From the NCBI GenBank assembly GCA_021495925.1, contig JAKEKT010000104.1:1-64000 (forward strand): DNA of 64,000 nt. The letters run 5' to 3'. Positions 33,844 through 45,276 of the stretch are shown here, one piece after another (position 1 is the first letter of the stretch; every line of letters starts with the position of its first letter). A program made the translations under genes and the position numbers. A model generated the notes under the pieces. The model was not told the origin of the DNA. It was given only the letters and a program-made list of their open reading frames with translations, and searched no databases. This DNA comes from Diplodia intermedia. Lineage: Eukaryota; Ascomycota; Dothideomycetes; Botryosphaeriales; Botryosphaeriaceae.

Positions 33844-35388
33844 GCTGGGCAGGTTTGATGTCTGATGGCCTTGTTCGGCGAGTATACAAGGTGTCGTGGA
33901 GTACTAGGAGAGAAATCTCACATTGAAGTAAACGGTGCTGTGGTGCTGTTCGGGGTAATTTCAGATTGACTTAAATGATTCTTGATAGAGGGTGGGGAAG
34001 GGGATTGGGACGCGTGTGCTTCAATGCAGAGAGCCGATGAGGAGATGCTTCAAGCCTGCTCGGATGCTCCTGTACGAGAAATATGCAGCTAACCAATATA
34101 TGGCCACACGTAATCTGAATTCAGAAATGGTTGCAGGACTCTGGCCCCTTGGCGGATTCGTACTTACTGCATACAGGCCAAGTGTGTAAAGACCGGCTGT
34201 GAAGGAGGCACATCATGCCACTATCTTCGACGGTTTTCTCCGCCTAACATTCTTAAGAAGTCCGACGATGGACATATGTTGCGTCTCATTAACTGAATAA
34301 TGTCCTGCAAATAAGCCACCGCACACTCCACGGCGTAGTGACAGGCCAAAAGCAGTCATCATGGTATTTGCCGGCCTTTCCATTGCAAACAGACCCCGCA
34401 CGAGCCCCATCTTATCACCAGTTCGCAGTTGATCGAAGCTGGGTGCTGAGTTGGCTGGAGAAACCAGCTACTGCATGCTCCAGCTCCGCAGAAAACAGCC
34501 GAGTCCGGCAGAATGGAGTCAGCTCATGCGCCATCCAGCTAATTGTGTTACGTGGCCTTCCGGGCCGGAGGTTCCTACGGACAATGACTCTCATTGGTAG
34601 CGCATTACTGCCTGTCCCCGATCGCCACAAGGATAGTAGGCGCTTTGGAAAAAAAAAAGGTTGTACTGTAATCACACGTCATACCATTCATCATGGAGCC
34701 AGCTTGGCCCGTCGTGCAAGGACGCGGAAGCCTCGTAAGCTTCGTTCAACATTTGCAGCAAATTGAGCGGTCAGACCATGTTCAGCCAAGCGCATGGAGA
34801 AAGTGCGGTGTATCGAAACCTACGTGTTGACGATCTGGTGAACTGCGGCTGCAGGCGAGAGCTGAAATGCAGGGCGTTGGTCTAAGCATGCGTGGGGCTG
34901 ATGTGTCAGCCAGCCTCACGCATCTCAGCCCCGCCCGCCACGCACGCATGGCTCCGGATGGAGAAGCACACCAGTGCCGTGGCGGCTTCTCCCGTTGGGC
35001 TGTTCAACAACATCACAGAACGCCTACTCACCTGCATACCACTATTCCTTCATGTCGCACTCGTATCTATCGACCCCGCAATCGGCGCTGTCTGGATGCT
35101 CGTACGTATGGCTGCATCTGTAGGGATCTGGGTAATAAGGATACAATGCAGATGGACTACTGTGCATTTTGGTCTCACAACAACGGCTTCCTCCGCTCCG
35201 GGGCCATCTTGCTTCTTCCCTAGTGCATATGCTCTGTAGACAAGAAAGCTGCACAGGCCATCGGCCGATGATGATTTTCTGTGGCTGGCTGTTAGCATTG
35301 ACTCACGGGACGAACATTCTGCGTACTTATATCTGCTCCAATTCCTCAGCTGCGCCCGCTCATTTCCACCAAGTCTTCAAACTACATC
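33844..35388. promoter_or_regulatory. Shared divergent promoter of glucan lyase-like and dehydratase-like genes
   Basis: 1.5 kb separates the two divergently read start codons. Short open frames inside show no motif, so I regard it as a bidirectional control region. It contains an imperfect inverted repeat (34887-34950). The layout would allow joint control of two consecutive pathway steps; that is an inference. Confidence 0.5.
34887..34950. repeat. Imperfect inverted repeat with inner hairpin
   Basis: CATGCGTGGGGCTGATG at 34887-34903 pairs with the CATC..CAGCCCC..CACGCA.GCATG arm at 34921-34950, with a few unpaired bases. Nested in the first arm is a perfect six-base stem GGCTGA/TCAGCC with a TGTG loop (34896-34911). 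Confidence 0.55.
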
Positions 35389-38336
35389 ATGGGCACTCGA
35401 GCTGCTCCAGCTGCAAAGGGCCAGGCTTCTATCCTTGAGCCATCCTTCTCCTCCTCAATCATCGAGGACAAACGTAGCGATGGGTACTGGGTAGAGAAGT
35501 TCCTGTTCAGCAAGGAAGACCATGTCCCAGGAGTCATCACGTCAGTGCTATGTGATCCCCGCATCCGTGCGCTCTGTGCTTACAGCTGGCTCTTTACAGA
35601 TCCGGGCTTGTCTCAGGCGTCATTTCCTACCTTGAAAATCCCCTGGTCGCGGCAGAGCACGAGGGGAAAGACAAGGCTTCTGTGCTGAAAGACGGTGAGA
35701 GCGCACCCCTGCAGGACCTTGAACAGCGCTGATACGTTCGCACAGCTGAATGGACCAAGTACGAACTCGGCAAGTTCCATTCGCCGGTTGCAGTTGTGCC
35801 CGTCGACATCACAGGTGACGGCTTGACTGACTTGGTCATCTGCCACGACTACGGCCAACACATGCTGCGGTGCGACCAGCAGGGTGGCTTCATCACTTGG
35901 CTCCAGAACCCGGGCAGAGACGGGCTCAAGAACCGTTACTGGAAGGAACGCTTCATTGGCCGGTGGCCGGCAATGCATCGGATCAAAGCCGGGCACTACA
36001 CGCAAAAGTCAGTTGCCTGATCGAGCTTGTACGTACGAATGGGAAATCTAACGAGACTCAGGTCATTCATCGAGATCATTGCCGCGTCTGTTGTCTACGG
36101 CCCCCATGACAAAGCCACTCCCATTCCGATCATCAGGTTCCAAGCACCGGAGAAGGTGTTGGAAGCGTAGGCGTCCGTTCTCATTCCCGAAAGACTGGAT
36201 CTAACGTCTTGCAGAGCCGAATGGCCGCATGATGTGGTTGACGATGAGCACTTTACTGTGATCCATGAGGTCACTCAGAAGAAGTATAACCTCCGCATTC
36301 ATTCGATGACAGGCCAAGCTCATTCTCTCGCCAGGTTCGACGGTCCCAACGGCCTGGATTCGATGCTGATTGCATCTCGGGAGGGCCTGACCAGGCTCTA
36401 CTACCAAGACAGTGTGTGGCGGCGTGATCATATCACCGACGGTGAAGCCCGCGAACCACGCCAACTGCTCAACAGCGAGTTCCCCGGGTCAGGCGACCAC
36501 TGGGGAACTGGTGGGTCCGACGCCGGAAGGGTTGGCGCCGACCCATTTGCATACATTGCCACTGTCGAGCCCTTCCACGGCAACATTGTCTGTGCCTACA
36601 CGAAAGTGGATCAGGGAATGAAAACCAACAAATGGCAGAGGCATGTGCTCGACATTTTTGGGACTCCCGGTCAACAGCTGAAGTACGGAGACGGTCCACT
36701 GCACTACGTCGTGTGCGGCGACTTTGACGGTAAGTATTGACAACTGAGAAAGCCGAGAAGCCCGCTTTATTCTGATGCATTTGCAGGTGACGGTGATGAT
36801 GAATTCCTCGTATCAGCGTTTGGTCCAGTCGAATACGACGACAAGTGGCAGCCCATCAAGGTACGTATCTAGATAAGGCTGTGAACGGTCATCTGCTAAT
36901 TACGAATAATAGTCTACGGGAGACTCCGGCCCGAACAAAGTAAGCTCAATGTATCCCCTTCCATAACCTTCTTCACTAATACTGTCCGAAGGGGATCATG
37001 TACTACAAGCCCATTGACTTGAACAACGGCATCTTTGCAAAGTGGAAAGTATCGGGAGACTCCTCGGCTCGTCTCGCCATCGGGTACGCCGACTCTCCGA
37101 CCTCTTCACTGCATCCACTAACGACAAACCACACAGAGACTTCACCGGCACCGGTCGGCTGGACTTCGTCTCCATCAAGTACAACGTCACAAACTACTAC
37201 GAGGAGCCTTCTCCCGTCGTCTCTCTCTTCGTCAACGACTTCGCCCCACGAAACAACATCGACGCGGTCGCGCCCATCGTCCCGAGCCTGTGGGGCAACG
37301 AGGGCATAATCTTCCTGCGCAACCCGGCGCTCTACTCGACCAAAGACACGCTGAAGCCCGGTCTCGACGCCGACAGGCACGTGCTGCAGCCGGCGCAGCT
37401 CCCGCTGATCAGCGTGGCCGGCTTCGACATCAGCGTCGAGAGCTACCCCAAAGGCCACCAAGGCATCGACGTCGGCCACGGCGAGGGCATCAAGGTCATC
37501 TACGGGTCCATCACGCTGCAAGACGACGCGCACGAGACGCGCACGCCATTCTCCGTGAGGCCGTTCACGGCGTTCAACACGGCGTCGCAAGCGGCAGCAT
37601 CCTTACTTGCCCACGCCAACGACAAGACGGGCGCCATCCTCCTGCGCCTCAAACCGCGGTCCGCCGACGCGACGAGCGCGATGTGGGCGAGGGCGGAGGA
37701 CGTGCCGGTCGAGACGCTGCTCGACCTCTCGGGCCAAGGGCTCGCGCTGGCGCCGCTGAAGTTCGTCAAAGTCGAGGACCTCGCCTGGGGCCGCGACGGC
37801 TTCCAGGGGGTCGACTTCTGCAACCTGTCCGGCTTCCACTTCCGCTTCCTGGAGACGAAGCAGGCCATCGGGCACGTGCAGTTCTGGACCGCAGGTAAGC
37901 TTCCCCTCTCTTCCATTGCCTTCCCCCCCTTCCACATCCACGCTGACGTCCACTCCCATCTACAGGCACGAACGTAAACTGCGGCATCCACAACCACAGC
38001 CACGACATCTTCGCCGAGACGCACATCGCGCTGTCCACAGGCACGCACAACGGCGGGATGGCGCGGCTCAAGCTCAGCGACGACGCATCATCATACGCTG
38101 CTCTGTCCGAAGCCGAGATCAAGCAACTCCCCGACGACGCGTTCGAGCGGCTGGCGCTGGCGCCGCTGGAGGAGCACGGCGGCATGTGGGAGCGCGACAG
38201 CTACGGGCGGCCGGTGCGGCGGCGCGACCGGGCGCTGGCGTATCCGTGGCACAAGTGGCAGGGCGGGGACGGGGAGGAGGGGGTGGACGTCTGGATGGCG
38301 GTCGAGTTGAATCCGGATCTGTATGTGGAGGGCTGA
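35389..38336 (+). CDS. Aldos-2-ulose dehydratase (1,5-anhydrofructose dehydratase)-like enzyme (10 exons)
   Basis: Exons 35389..35540, 35600..35694, 35746..36007, 36062..36166, 36215..36729, 36787..36860, 36913..36939, 36992..37083, 37137..37894 and 37966..38336; 816 residues. All introns are GT-AG and 48-71 nt, and exon 7 is a 27-nt microexon. The N-terminal half is a beta-propeller with FG-GAP-like calcium loops (VDITGDGLTDLVICHD, GDFDGDGDDEFLVSAFG, GDFTGTGRLDFVS). The C-terminal half has cupin-like stretches (GIHNHSHDIFAETHIALS). This layout and size fit aldos-2-ulose dehydratase of white-rot fungi (about 900 residues). That enzyme dehydrates and isomerises 1,5-anhydrofructose to microthecin, or glucosone to cortalcerone. 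It has no signal peptide. Its divergent partner at 33843 would make the substrate. Confidence 0.85.
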
Positions 38337-38396
38337 GGGGGCCGGGGCGTTTTCGGTACGTAGCCGGCTGAGCTATGGATGGTTTCTGTCGCCGCG

Positions 38397-38790
38397 GTTT
38401 ATGCGCGCTTGTTGTGCCGTCGCGCGATCCTGACGATCGAGGACCTGAACGGGATGGACCTCGAGCGCGCGCGTGGGTGGCGTACCTGGCCGCGCGTGCT
38501 CGACGGCCGAGACGTCGAGCGAGCGGCTGCTGGGCGAAGCGATTAGCCTGGCGAACGCGTTTCAGACGGCGGGGTTCCGGCATGTGGTGGGGATGCTGTG
38601 GGATGCGGATGACTACGCGGCGGGGAAGGTTGCCGAAGGGTTTTATGGCCGGTTGTTTGAGGCTGCTGCTGCTGCTGGTGCTACTGCTGGCGATGGGGAT
38701 GAGGATGCGGAGCTGGGTGCGGGCAAGGCTCTGCATGAATCGGTTTTGGAGTACAGAGGGAGCGATGGGGTCAGGCACATTCGGAAATGA
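38397..38790 (+). pseudogene. CHAT-domain C-terminal remnant, frameshifted
   Basis: Pieces of a CHAT (caspase-like, TPR-associated) domain occur in three successive frames. LTIEDLNGMDLERAR starts at 38430, VAYLAA at 38477, and ACSTAETSSERLLGEAISLANAFQTAGF-type text runs from 38494 to the stop. The last part contains the conserved ACSTA box and HVVGMLWDADD. At least two frameshifts fall within 65 bases and no N-terminal half (His box, TPRs) is seen. Intact CHAT proteins in fungi are linked to regulated cell death and STAND systems. It begins some 60 bases after the stop of the dehydratase-like gene. Confidence 0.7.
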
Positions 38791-38929
38791 GGTTCGTTCG
38801 TTTACATCGGGGTGTAGTGCTGTGGTCCACTTGGAGGTCATGCTTCGTCTTTCTTATGTCGTTTACTATGTATATCTTTGTATATATGGCCGTCGTAAAA
38901 TACCGATCCTGAAATAAGCAACAAAGGCT

Positions 38930-41467
38930 TTAGACTACCTTAACATAACGCCATCTAGGGTTCGCCCTCAACCACTGATCCTCATGGAGATGTCCAACTG
39001 CAACTCGTTCCCCAACACCATCCTCCCTCCACCGCACTAGCATAGCATTCATGGTGACCCAGTGACCCTCGCCCATACCCCATTCTCCTGGTACCCGGTT
39101 TCTTGGATCATCGTCACGCGGCCAGTTGTGTCTCAAAGGCAACCGTTTCAGCCTTGACAGTAACACCAATCCGAGGTCAACGTCGCCGGCTGTGTCGGTG
39201 GCGAGATAGTTGTAGTACTCCCACAACATGTTCTGTCGCAATTGAAAATTTACCATAGGCCCGAGATCGTCGAAAAAGTATTGGAACGCCCTGTTCTCGA
39301 GTCTGCTTCTCATAGAGTGAGAGTGTTGGTTGTCGATGGGGAATCTGCCATGCGTGCAAACGAGCTTGCCTCCAGTGGCTTTGAAGTCTTCCAGGCAAGC
39401 CACTTGAGCCCAGAGATGGAGCACTGCCGTGGCTGATGGAGGGTGTAAAGGTTCCATCGGTGGGGGAATTGGTAGTTGCTCTGCAATAGGCGACTGCAGA
39501 ACCGGAGATCGCGGAACCGCATGCAATCGGCCACCTTCTTCCACCGTAATCTGTCCAATCTCACTTCTGAAGGCATTGAGCGTGCTGACGGTCGACCATC
39601 GCAACAGGAAGTCCACGCTACCCGAGCATCCCACCCATGACCAGCTCGGAAACTTGCCAGCAACACCCGCTGCTTTTGCCGCCGTGTTTGAACCGCAGTC
39701 CGCAACCCACATCAGCGCAAAGTCGAGACAGTATTCAGGCATACCGGCCACGAATTTGGAACAGCTTAGCCGAGAAAGAGCTGAAACAGTGGCGGTAAAA
39801 GCGTTCAGGGCGTCGTTAGGGTTGGTCATGCTCCGCGAGGTATAGTCCATCACGAGGTTCTTGTATGCGTGATAGAACTCGACAAACCGAGCCTGCGGTC
39901 CATGATGATCGTCTTGCAGAGTACGGGCGTAAGTCGAGAGGTGATTCTCCTTGCTATTCTTACCCGGTGTCAGAAACCGCTCTGCTGAAACTCCCAAGCG
40001 CATTTCAGGTATTCTTGATAGATCTATACGAGGCCCTGGGGACGAGGACCGGGTCGGGCCACTTCCAGGCTGGGGGTCCGATGTGTCATTTGCGTTCGCT
40101 TCCTTGGAAATCTGGTATGTACACATCATATCTCTGTATAGAGAAAGTCTGCTGCGTGCGGTGAGAATATCATTATCCTCTCCTATACTTTCCTGTAGGA
40201 GTGATTCTCGGCAATGGAAATACACATCCCGATTGGTAAATACCAAACATCGCCTGGAGAGTAGTTTTTCTTGGAGAGTCCATGCTCGGCCTTCGACAGG
40301 CAGTGTATCCCACACACTTGCTGGGCCGGGTGGTCCGGACACGTACTTGACGCCTGGTCCATCCCCAATGTACGAAATGGGGCCGCGGGTTGAATGATCC
40401 AGCCCTGGGAGTGGTTCGTGTGCCGACCGTCCCGTTGCAGCAACAATCGTCATGGATGCTTGGCTGTAAATCGCGTCCATTCTCGCAATCTGGTCCATCT
40501 TGTTCTCCGCATCGTCTTGGATGATGCACAGAGCATCAACCCAAAGAAAGCGTTGTCCCATACGCTCGACGAGATCCATGGCGTCCCGAATGACCCGAGG
40601 CAGCCTGGTGTCGGTTCGCGCCAATGCTCCTTGCCGCTTCCGGGAGAGGAAATTGTCTTTGAGGGTACTGAACATGCTGTCGTGGTTCTGCCCTGCGCCC
40701 CAAACGTAGGACAATGCAATGTAGCTCGCAGAAGTAACCGAGTCCACGAGCTTGCCCTCAGTTACATCGATCAAAGTAAAGGCAAACGGCTCTTGAGCTC
40801 CGAAAAAGTCTGTGGCGCTACACGCTGGATGCGACGTCTCGCAGTCCTGCATCCACTCCACGACTGAATCCGTATCGAGCTCAGAACGCAGGGACAAGCT
40901 TTCCAACCGTGCGATAAGCCGCTTGAGATGCTCCGCGGTTATGCGAAACTTGTCATCATCCGTTTCCGCGGTTTTGCCAAATTCCACCCAATCGGGTTCC
41001 GCAATATTCTCGTGCTGGAAGAAGATCTTGCCGCATGCTCTTGTGTCCACCATGACGTTTGCATACCCCATCCCTGAGACCGGGGGAATTGCTGGTCGGA
41101 TCTTGAGGCTCGCCGCACGCATGTCCGGGAACGTGGAGGGACTGCACTGGTTGAGCAGTTTCAGAATCAGCCTGCAGCACGTGCAGTCGAACTCGCTCGC
41201 CCGCTTTTCCACGTCTGCAAACTTGTCGATTTTGATTCCTTTGACAAAGGGTAATAGAAAGTTCCAGAACTCTCCAAGACTCAGGCCCTGGGAGATATTC
41301 TTTGGTGATGCGCCACGGCTATGTTTGACAAATTCGTAACATCTCGGGCAGGTTCCACTTTCAATTTCCGCAGGGACTCCCCTCGTCCGTTCCAACGTTG
41401 CCTCGAAGAGTTCTTGGGCCTTGCCGGCGAGCGATTCAATCATGAGTTTTCCAAATTCGAAGGGCAT
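38930..41467 (-). CDS. HET-domain (heterokaryon incompatibility) protein
   Basis: Intronless, 845 residues. The open frame extends upstream to 41578 but only with non-ATG codons, so I start at 41467 (MPFEFGKLMIES). An N-terminal Cys-rich part has CPRC near residue 40 and CTCC near 95. The HET domain spans roughly residues 245-410. It is recognised by YIALSYVWG, LPRVIRDAMDLV, FLWVDALCIIQDD, MDAIYSQASMTIVAA and the distal GRAWTLQEKLLSRR box. HET domains trigger cell death after non-self recognition between strains. The C-terminal half is unassigned. Neighbouring CHAT debris and the NLR at 59585 suggest that this end of the chromosome collects recognition genes. Confidence 0.9.
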   Translation of the reverse strand: MPFEFGKLMIESLAGKAQELFEATLERTRGVPAEIESGTCPRCYEFVKHSRGASPKNISQGLSLGEFWNFLLPFVKGIKIDKFADVEKRASEFDCTCCRLILKLLNQCSPSTFPDMRAASLKIRPAIPPVSGMGYANVMVDTRACGKIFFQHENIAEPDWVEFGKTAETDDDKFRITAEHLKRLIARLESLSLRSELDTDSVVEWMQDCETSHPACSATDFFGAQEPFAFTLIDVTEGKLVDSVTSASYIALSYVWGAGQNHDSMFSTLKDNFLSRKRQGALARTDTRLPRVIRDAMDLVERMGQRFLWVDALCIIQDDAENKMDQIARMDAIYSQASMTIVAATGRSAHEPLPGLDHSTRGPISYIGDGPGVKYVSGPPGPASVWDTLPVEGRAWTLQEKLLSRRCLVFTNRDVYFHCRESLLQESIGEDNDILTARSRLSLYRDMMCTYQISKEANANDTSDPQPGSGPTRSSSPGPRIDLSRIPEMRLGVSAERFLTPGKNSKENHLSTYARTLQDDHHGPQARFVEFYHAYKNLVMDYTSRSMTNPNDALNAFTATVSALSRLSCSKFVAGMPEYCLDFALMWVADCGSNTAAKAAGVAGKFPSWSWVGCSGSVDFLLRWSTVSTLNAFRSEIGQITVEEGGRLHAVPRSPVLQSPIAEQLPIPPPMEPLHPPSATAVLHLWAQVACLEDFKATGGKLVCTHGRFPIDNQHSHSMRSRLENRAFQYFFDDLGPMVNFQLRQNMLWEYYNYLATDTAGDVDLGLVLLSRLKRLPLRHNWPRDDDPRNRVPGEWGMGEGHWVTMNAMLVRWREDGVGERVAVGHLHEDQWLRANPRWRYVKVV

Positions 41468-43331
41468 GGTGCTCAGGTTGACAAGAATGTGGCTTGAAAT
41501 AAGGGCCAAGAGTGATGGACAAGCGAAAGATGCCGTTTCGACGATATAAGTCGCGAGATGTTCTAGCTCTTTATGCACAACGCACTCAGAGCATTTTCCT
41601 TAATTTGCCACGTTGAATCAATGCATACTCAGCTTGTGCGCTCTTGGGGAACCGTGTGGCATGCCCGATCCTTCAGTGTTTCTAAGCCGTAAGCATTACT
41701 GCCTTTGTGCGACTGAACTCGGAAGCCACAAATGCAACGTATTGCAAGCCCATCACTGGAAACCAATGACAGTATGGTGGGTCTGACCACTCTTAAACAT
41801 TCATGCAACAGTGGGTCAGCACAACGGGAGTCTCACCAATAGATGATACTCTGCTCCGGCGCTCAGCCCGCCCTGCAAACAGATTCACCTTTCCCTTGCG
41901 CCTGGGGTTTGCACTACACAACTGCGTGCGGCTCGATACCTACTGTCTCATCTCAGCTATTGCACTCAAGCATGCGCTCCTTCACCCCGGACGGCCACTA
42001 CTCGCCGTGCGACGACCAGCTCCTCAATGACCATCCCACCGTCACACCATCACCACGCCCACATCCACTGTCAATCCCTCCACCCCCAAAGTCAGCGGGC
42101 CCCGCCAAAAGGAAGCCCTCAGCCACCCCCGCACCTTCAGCACCGGCCAGGGATGGGGGCACGTAAGTCACCTTGTCCATCCGCCATCACCCTACCCAGC
42201 GAAGCACACCTCCTCCCCCCGTCCCCACCCTCTCCCCCTTCCATCCGTCCACTCCTCCCCACCCATCTTCCCAGCCCCCAATCCCCCATCCCTCCACCAC
42301 CCACTCCTATCCGCCGCCTTCCCCCACATCACCTAGCCCCCACACACCCGCCTCCCAAGTTCCAACCCAACCGAAAACAGGCACGTGTGACCCGCGCCCG
42401 CCCTCGCCGCCGCCGCCGACAAAAACAGGTCCGCGACTGGCTCATCTCGACCACACCATTATAAGTAGCACGCCGTCGGTAATATCTTCCTCCTCCGCCT
42501 TTCGAGTGAGTTGTCGGCCGAGCTACGAGACACGGCGCTGAATTTCAGCCTGCTCAGTTGAAAAGCGCCACACGCCCGATTTTCGAACCCATAGCCCGTC
42601 GCTCGAGACTATCCCGGCACACAACAAGGTCTATCAGCGGCGACGGTGCTGCGGCATCTCGGACAGACGCTCCCGGTGAGCTCGATAACGCGACGTTTCG
42701 AGCAAAACAAGGTGTTCGGGTCTGGAGCTAGCTGCCGACCGAAGGACTCCAGTTCTGTGATGATCGTGTTGCAACATGAGCATTGCAGCAGTAGATAGCT
42801 TAGTCAGCGAGGAGCAGGGTATATGAGCGACCCACCGGGGTAGCCCCCTTCTGCTCCTCATGCCACACCTCCAGCAGGTGTACCAATTCATCGGGTTTCC
42901 TCACAATTGCAACAGATTGCCACTCTTCTGTTTTCAGAAGTTTGCCTTAGGATCGCTAACCAGTGCGGAGGCGAAGCTCCAACGCAGCGAGACCTCATCA
43001 ACAGGCGTATTATTGGATGTGGGACGGGTGGCGGAACATGCGTTGCAGGTGGAGCCAGTCGCAGGGGTGCTGGATATACGACGACGGAATGCGCTCCTAT
43101 CCAGGGGTGTGGCGGAGGTCCTGAGCGCAACAGGCAAACATCGAAAACGAATCCAATTGTTGAATGCTGTAGAGAGAGAGAGAAAAAAAAGCGATTCTCC
43201 CCGCGCCATCTGCCCCCACAAATCGATAACCCCCACCTCCCCCAGCATCGCCCAGCCCTCTCCAGCAGTGCAGCTTCCCGCGAACCACGCAGCCCCATCA
43301 CCCACCCAACCCCCCACCCACGCCGACAACC
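41468..43331. other. Intergenic region containing a duplicated C-rich segment
   Basis: About 1.9 kb without an intact gene. It includes one copy of a segment found again, inverted, at 52170-52504. An open frame from about 41971 (MRSFTPDGHYSP) runs into the splice-donor-like GTAAGT of that segment but meets a stop in the following exon-like part. Confidence 0.5.
42160..42489 (+). repeat. Dispersed duplicated segment, copy 1 (decayed spliced gene piece)
   Basis: This 330-base block is clearly similar to the minus strand of 52170-52504. Both begin CACGTAAGYCACC (a splice-donor-like start) and contain a long pyrimidine-rich stretch like an intron. An ACAG acceptor-like end then leads into GTGACCCGC, CGTCCGCGACTGGCTC-like and ACGCCGTCGGYAAYATCTTC blocks. 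In copy 1 the second, exon-like part is closed by stops. It is probably a remnant of a small two-exon gene family. Confidence 0.65.
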
Positions 43332-44447
43332 TCAAGGCGCCGGCACAACCACACTCCCATCATACCTCTTCACGCCCGCCAACTGCAACAGCCGCTCACT
43401 CAGCACCGGCCTCTCCCTCGGCTCCGCGCGATTCCTCGGATCCTCCGTCCCATCGGGCAGGAAAGCCCTGGCGTCGCGATAGACGATATTGTCGTGGGGC
43501 CAATGCGTGGTACCCGCCCACTTGCCAAAAATCTTGGCCTTCTCAGCCAACTGCTGCTCGCTGGCCCACCTGGCGGGGGCGTAGCTGGCGTAGACGACGG
43601 TGCGGACGCGGTCGCTGCGCTCGGTCGGCTCGGCGCCCCAGTGCACGGTGCGCGAGTCCCACACGAGCAAATCGCCGGGGTCGGCCTCGACCTTGTGCGG
43701 CGCGCACCCACGCTCTTCGAACCACGCGAGCTGCTCGGGGGAGAACATGAAGAGGTCGCGCTTCTCCCAGGCCGCGCGGTCGGTCTGGGTGGCGAAGAAG
43801 TCTTCCATGAGGTTGTGCGAGCGCGGGTAGACGACGAGGCCGCCGTCGTGCGGGCCCGACGGGCTGAGGTTGACGACGCCCTGGACGCAGCACGCGCCGG
43901 TGCGCAGCGGGCTCTGGTCGACGTGCGGCCACGCGCCCTTGGCGGGGTGCGTGGCGGCGTCGGCGCGCAGGTGCGCGGGCAGCGTCACGTTGAGCGCGTC
44001 GAACGACACCAGCAGCTCGTCCGTGCCCCACAGCTTCTCGAACGCGCCCAGCACGCCCGGCTCCAGCCGCAGCTCCCACATGAAGGCCTCGTGCGCGACG
44101 CAGTACGCCGAGAAGGTGTTGATCTTGGACTGCACCGGCAGGTTGGCGGCGGTCCACGTGGACGGGTCGGCGAGGTCGAGCGGCGTGCCGAACGATGTCA
44201 GCCAGTCGTGGGCGCGGGCGCGGTAGCTGGCGGCGCGGGAGGCCGGGATGGCGCCTTTGATGACGGCGTAGCCGTCGCGGGCGAGGTCGTCGCGCCAGTC
44301 GCCGTGGGCCGCTTGGAGGTTTCTGGGGGGTTGGGGTTAGTGGTGGCGTGGGGTGTGGGGGGAGTGTTGTGTTGTGGAGATGCTTTACTTGAGGACTTTG
44401 GCTTCATTGTCGACGGTTGTTGTCTGGGCGGTGGTGGTCGAAGTCAT
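43332..44447 (-). CDS. Phytanoyl-CoA dioxygenase (PhyH) family protein
   Basis: Complement of exons 44389..44447 and 43332..44322. The 65-nt intron has GTAAAG..CAG borders and rejoins a Lys codon; 330 residues. The double-stranded beta-helix carries the Fe(II)/2-oxoglutarate ligands: His153 and Asp155 in HVDQS, and distal His247 in WDSRTVHWG. The family hydroxylates small molecules or lipids using 2-oxoglutarate and oxygen. Fungal members include many of unknown substrate. There is no targeting peptide; the N-terminus is only Thr-rich (MTSTTTAQTTT). It stands alone between the HET gene and the ING gene, so context gives no substrate. Confidence 0.88.
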
Positions 44448-45276
44448 GGTGTAGGTATCAGGAAGTGGGGCACCTCCTTCCGGCCGTGATTGGAGAATTG
44501 AGGTATGGAGAGTGGTGGAGGAAGAACGTTGAGGCGGTCAGTGTCAGTGACTGCGGCGGTTGTCAATATGTAGTCATCATAAAGTGGATCACATGGGCTC
44601 CCCCCATGCATTGGGCGACACGCTGCGATGCCTGTTTCGTTGGTGGGGTTGCAGCAGAGCACGCAAGATAGCACATCTCCCACCCAATCGACGTGCCCGC
44701 TCGGCTCATCCGTGGTTGATCCGCGGGCGTCGATCTATTAATTCTCCGTCTCTGCCTATGTTCTGCCGTCCATGCCGAAGGTTGAAGCGAACATGCAAGC
44801 CTGGCGCCGCCTCCGACTGGTCTGGCGGTATCTCTGGGGGCGGCCGCGTGTCGAGCTGCACTTTTCGTTGATTGCTCGTTCGTTGGGTCGGCTTGTCCGT
44901 CTGTTGTCGGGCCTTCCGACAGGGTATCGCGTGGCCAACATCGAAGCAACACCTACGTGAGAAAGGGTCCGGGTAAAACGCAAACCATGGATTAAATTGC
45001 AACTCAGTATCTGCGATGAAGGTTGAGCAATACAGCGATACTGAACTCCGTCGGGGAAATCGCGCCCTGGGTATTCCAATGCTCCCCTGTAAGCACCAAT
45101 GACATACCCCGAAACTCCAAGCAATTCCAGAGCCAAAGAACCTGATGGCCCGTACAAGCACCTTGCAATCTGGCTTACCGCTGCGGGACGCACGTCGCGA
45201 AGAAGCCCACTTGGAAGCAAACGACAAAAGAAAAAAACACAGCAAGCTTCAAATTAGCCTTCAGCAAAAGTCGACC
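44448..45276. other. Intergenic, no gene recognised
   Basis: About 830 bases holding the promoter of the PhyH gene and the 3' flank of the ING/PHD gene. Open frames on both strands lack motifs. Confidence 0.5.

Noticed and set aside
43494..44489. 331-codon open frame on the + strand
   Set aside because: Antisense shadow of the PhyH gene; Val/Gly/Arg-rich with no motif.
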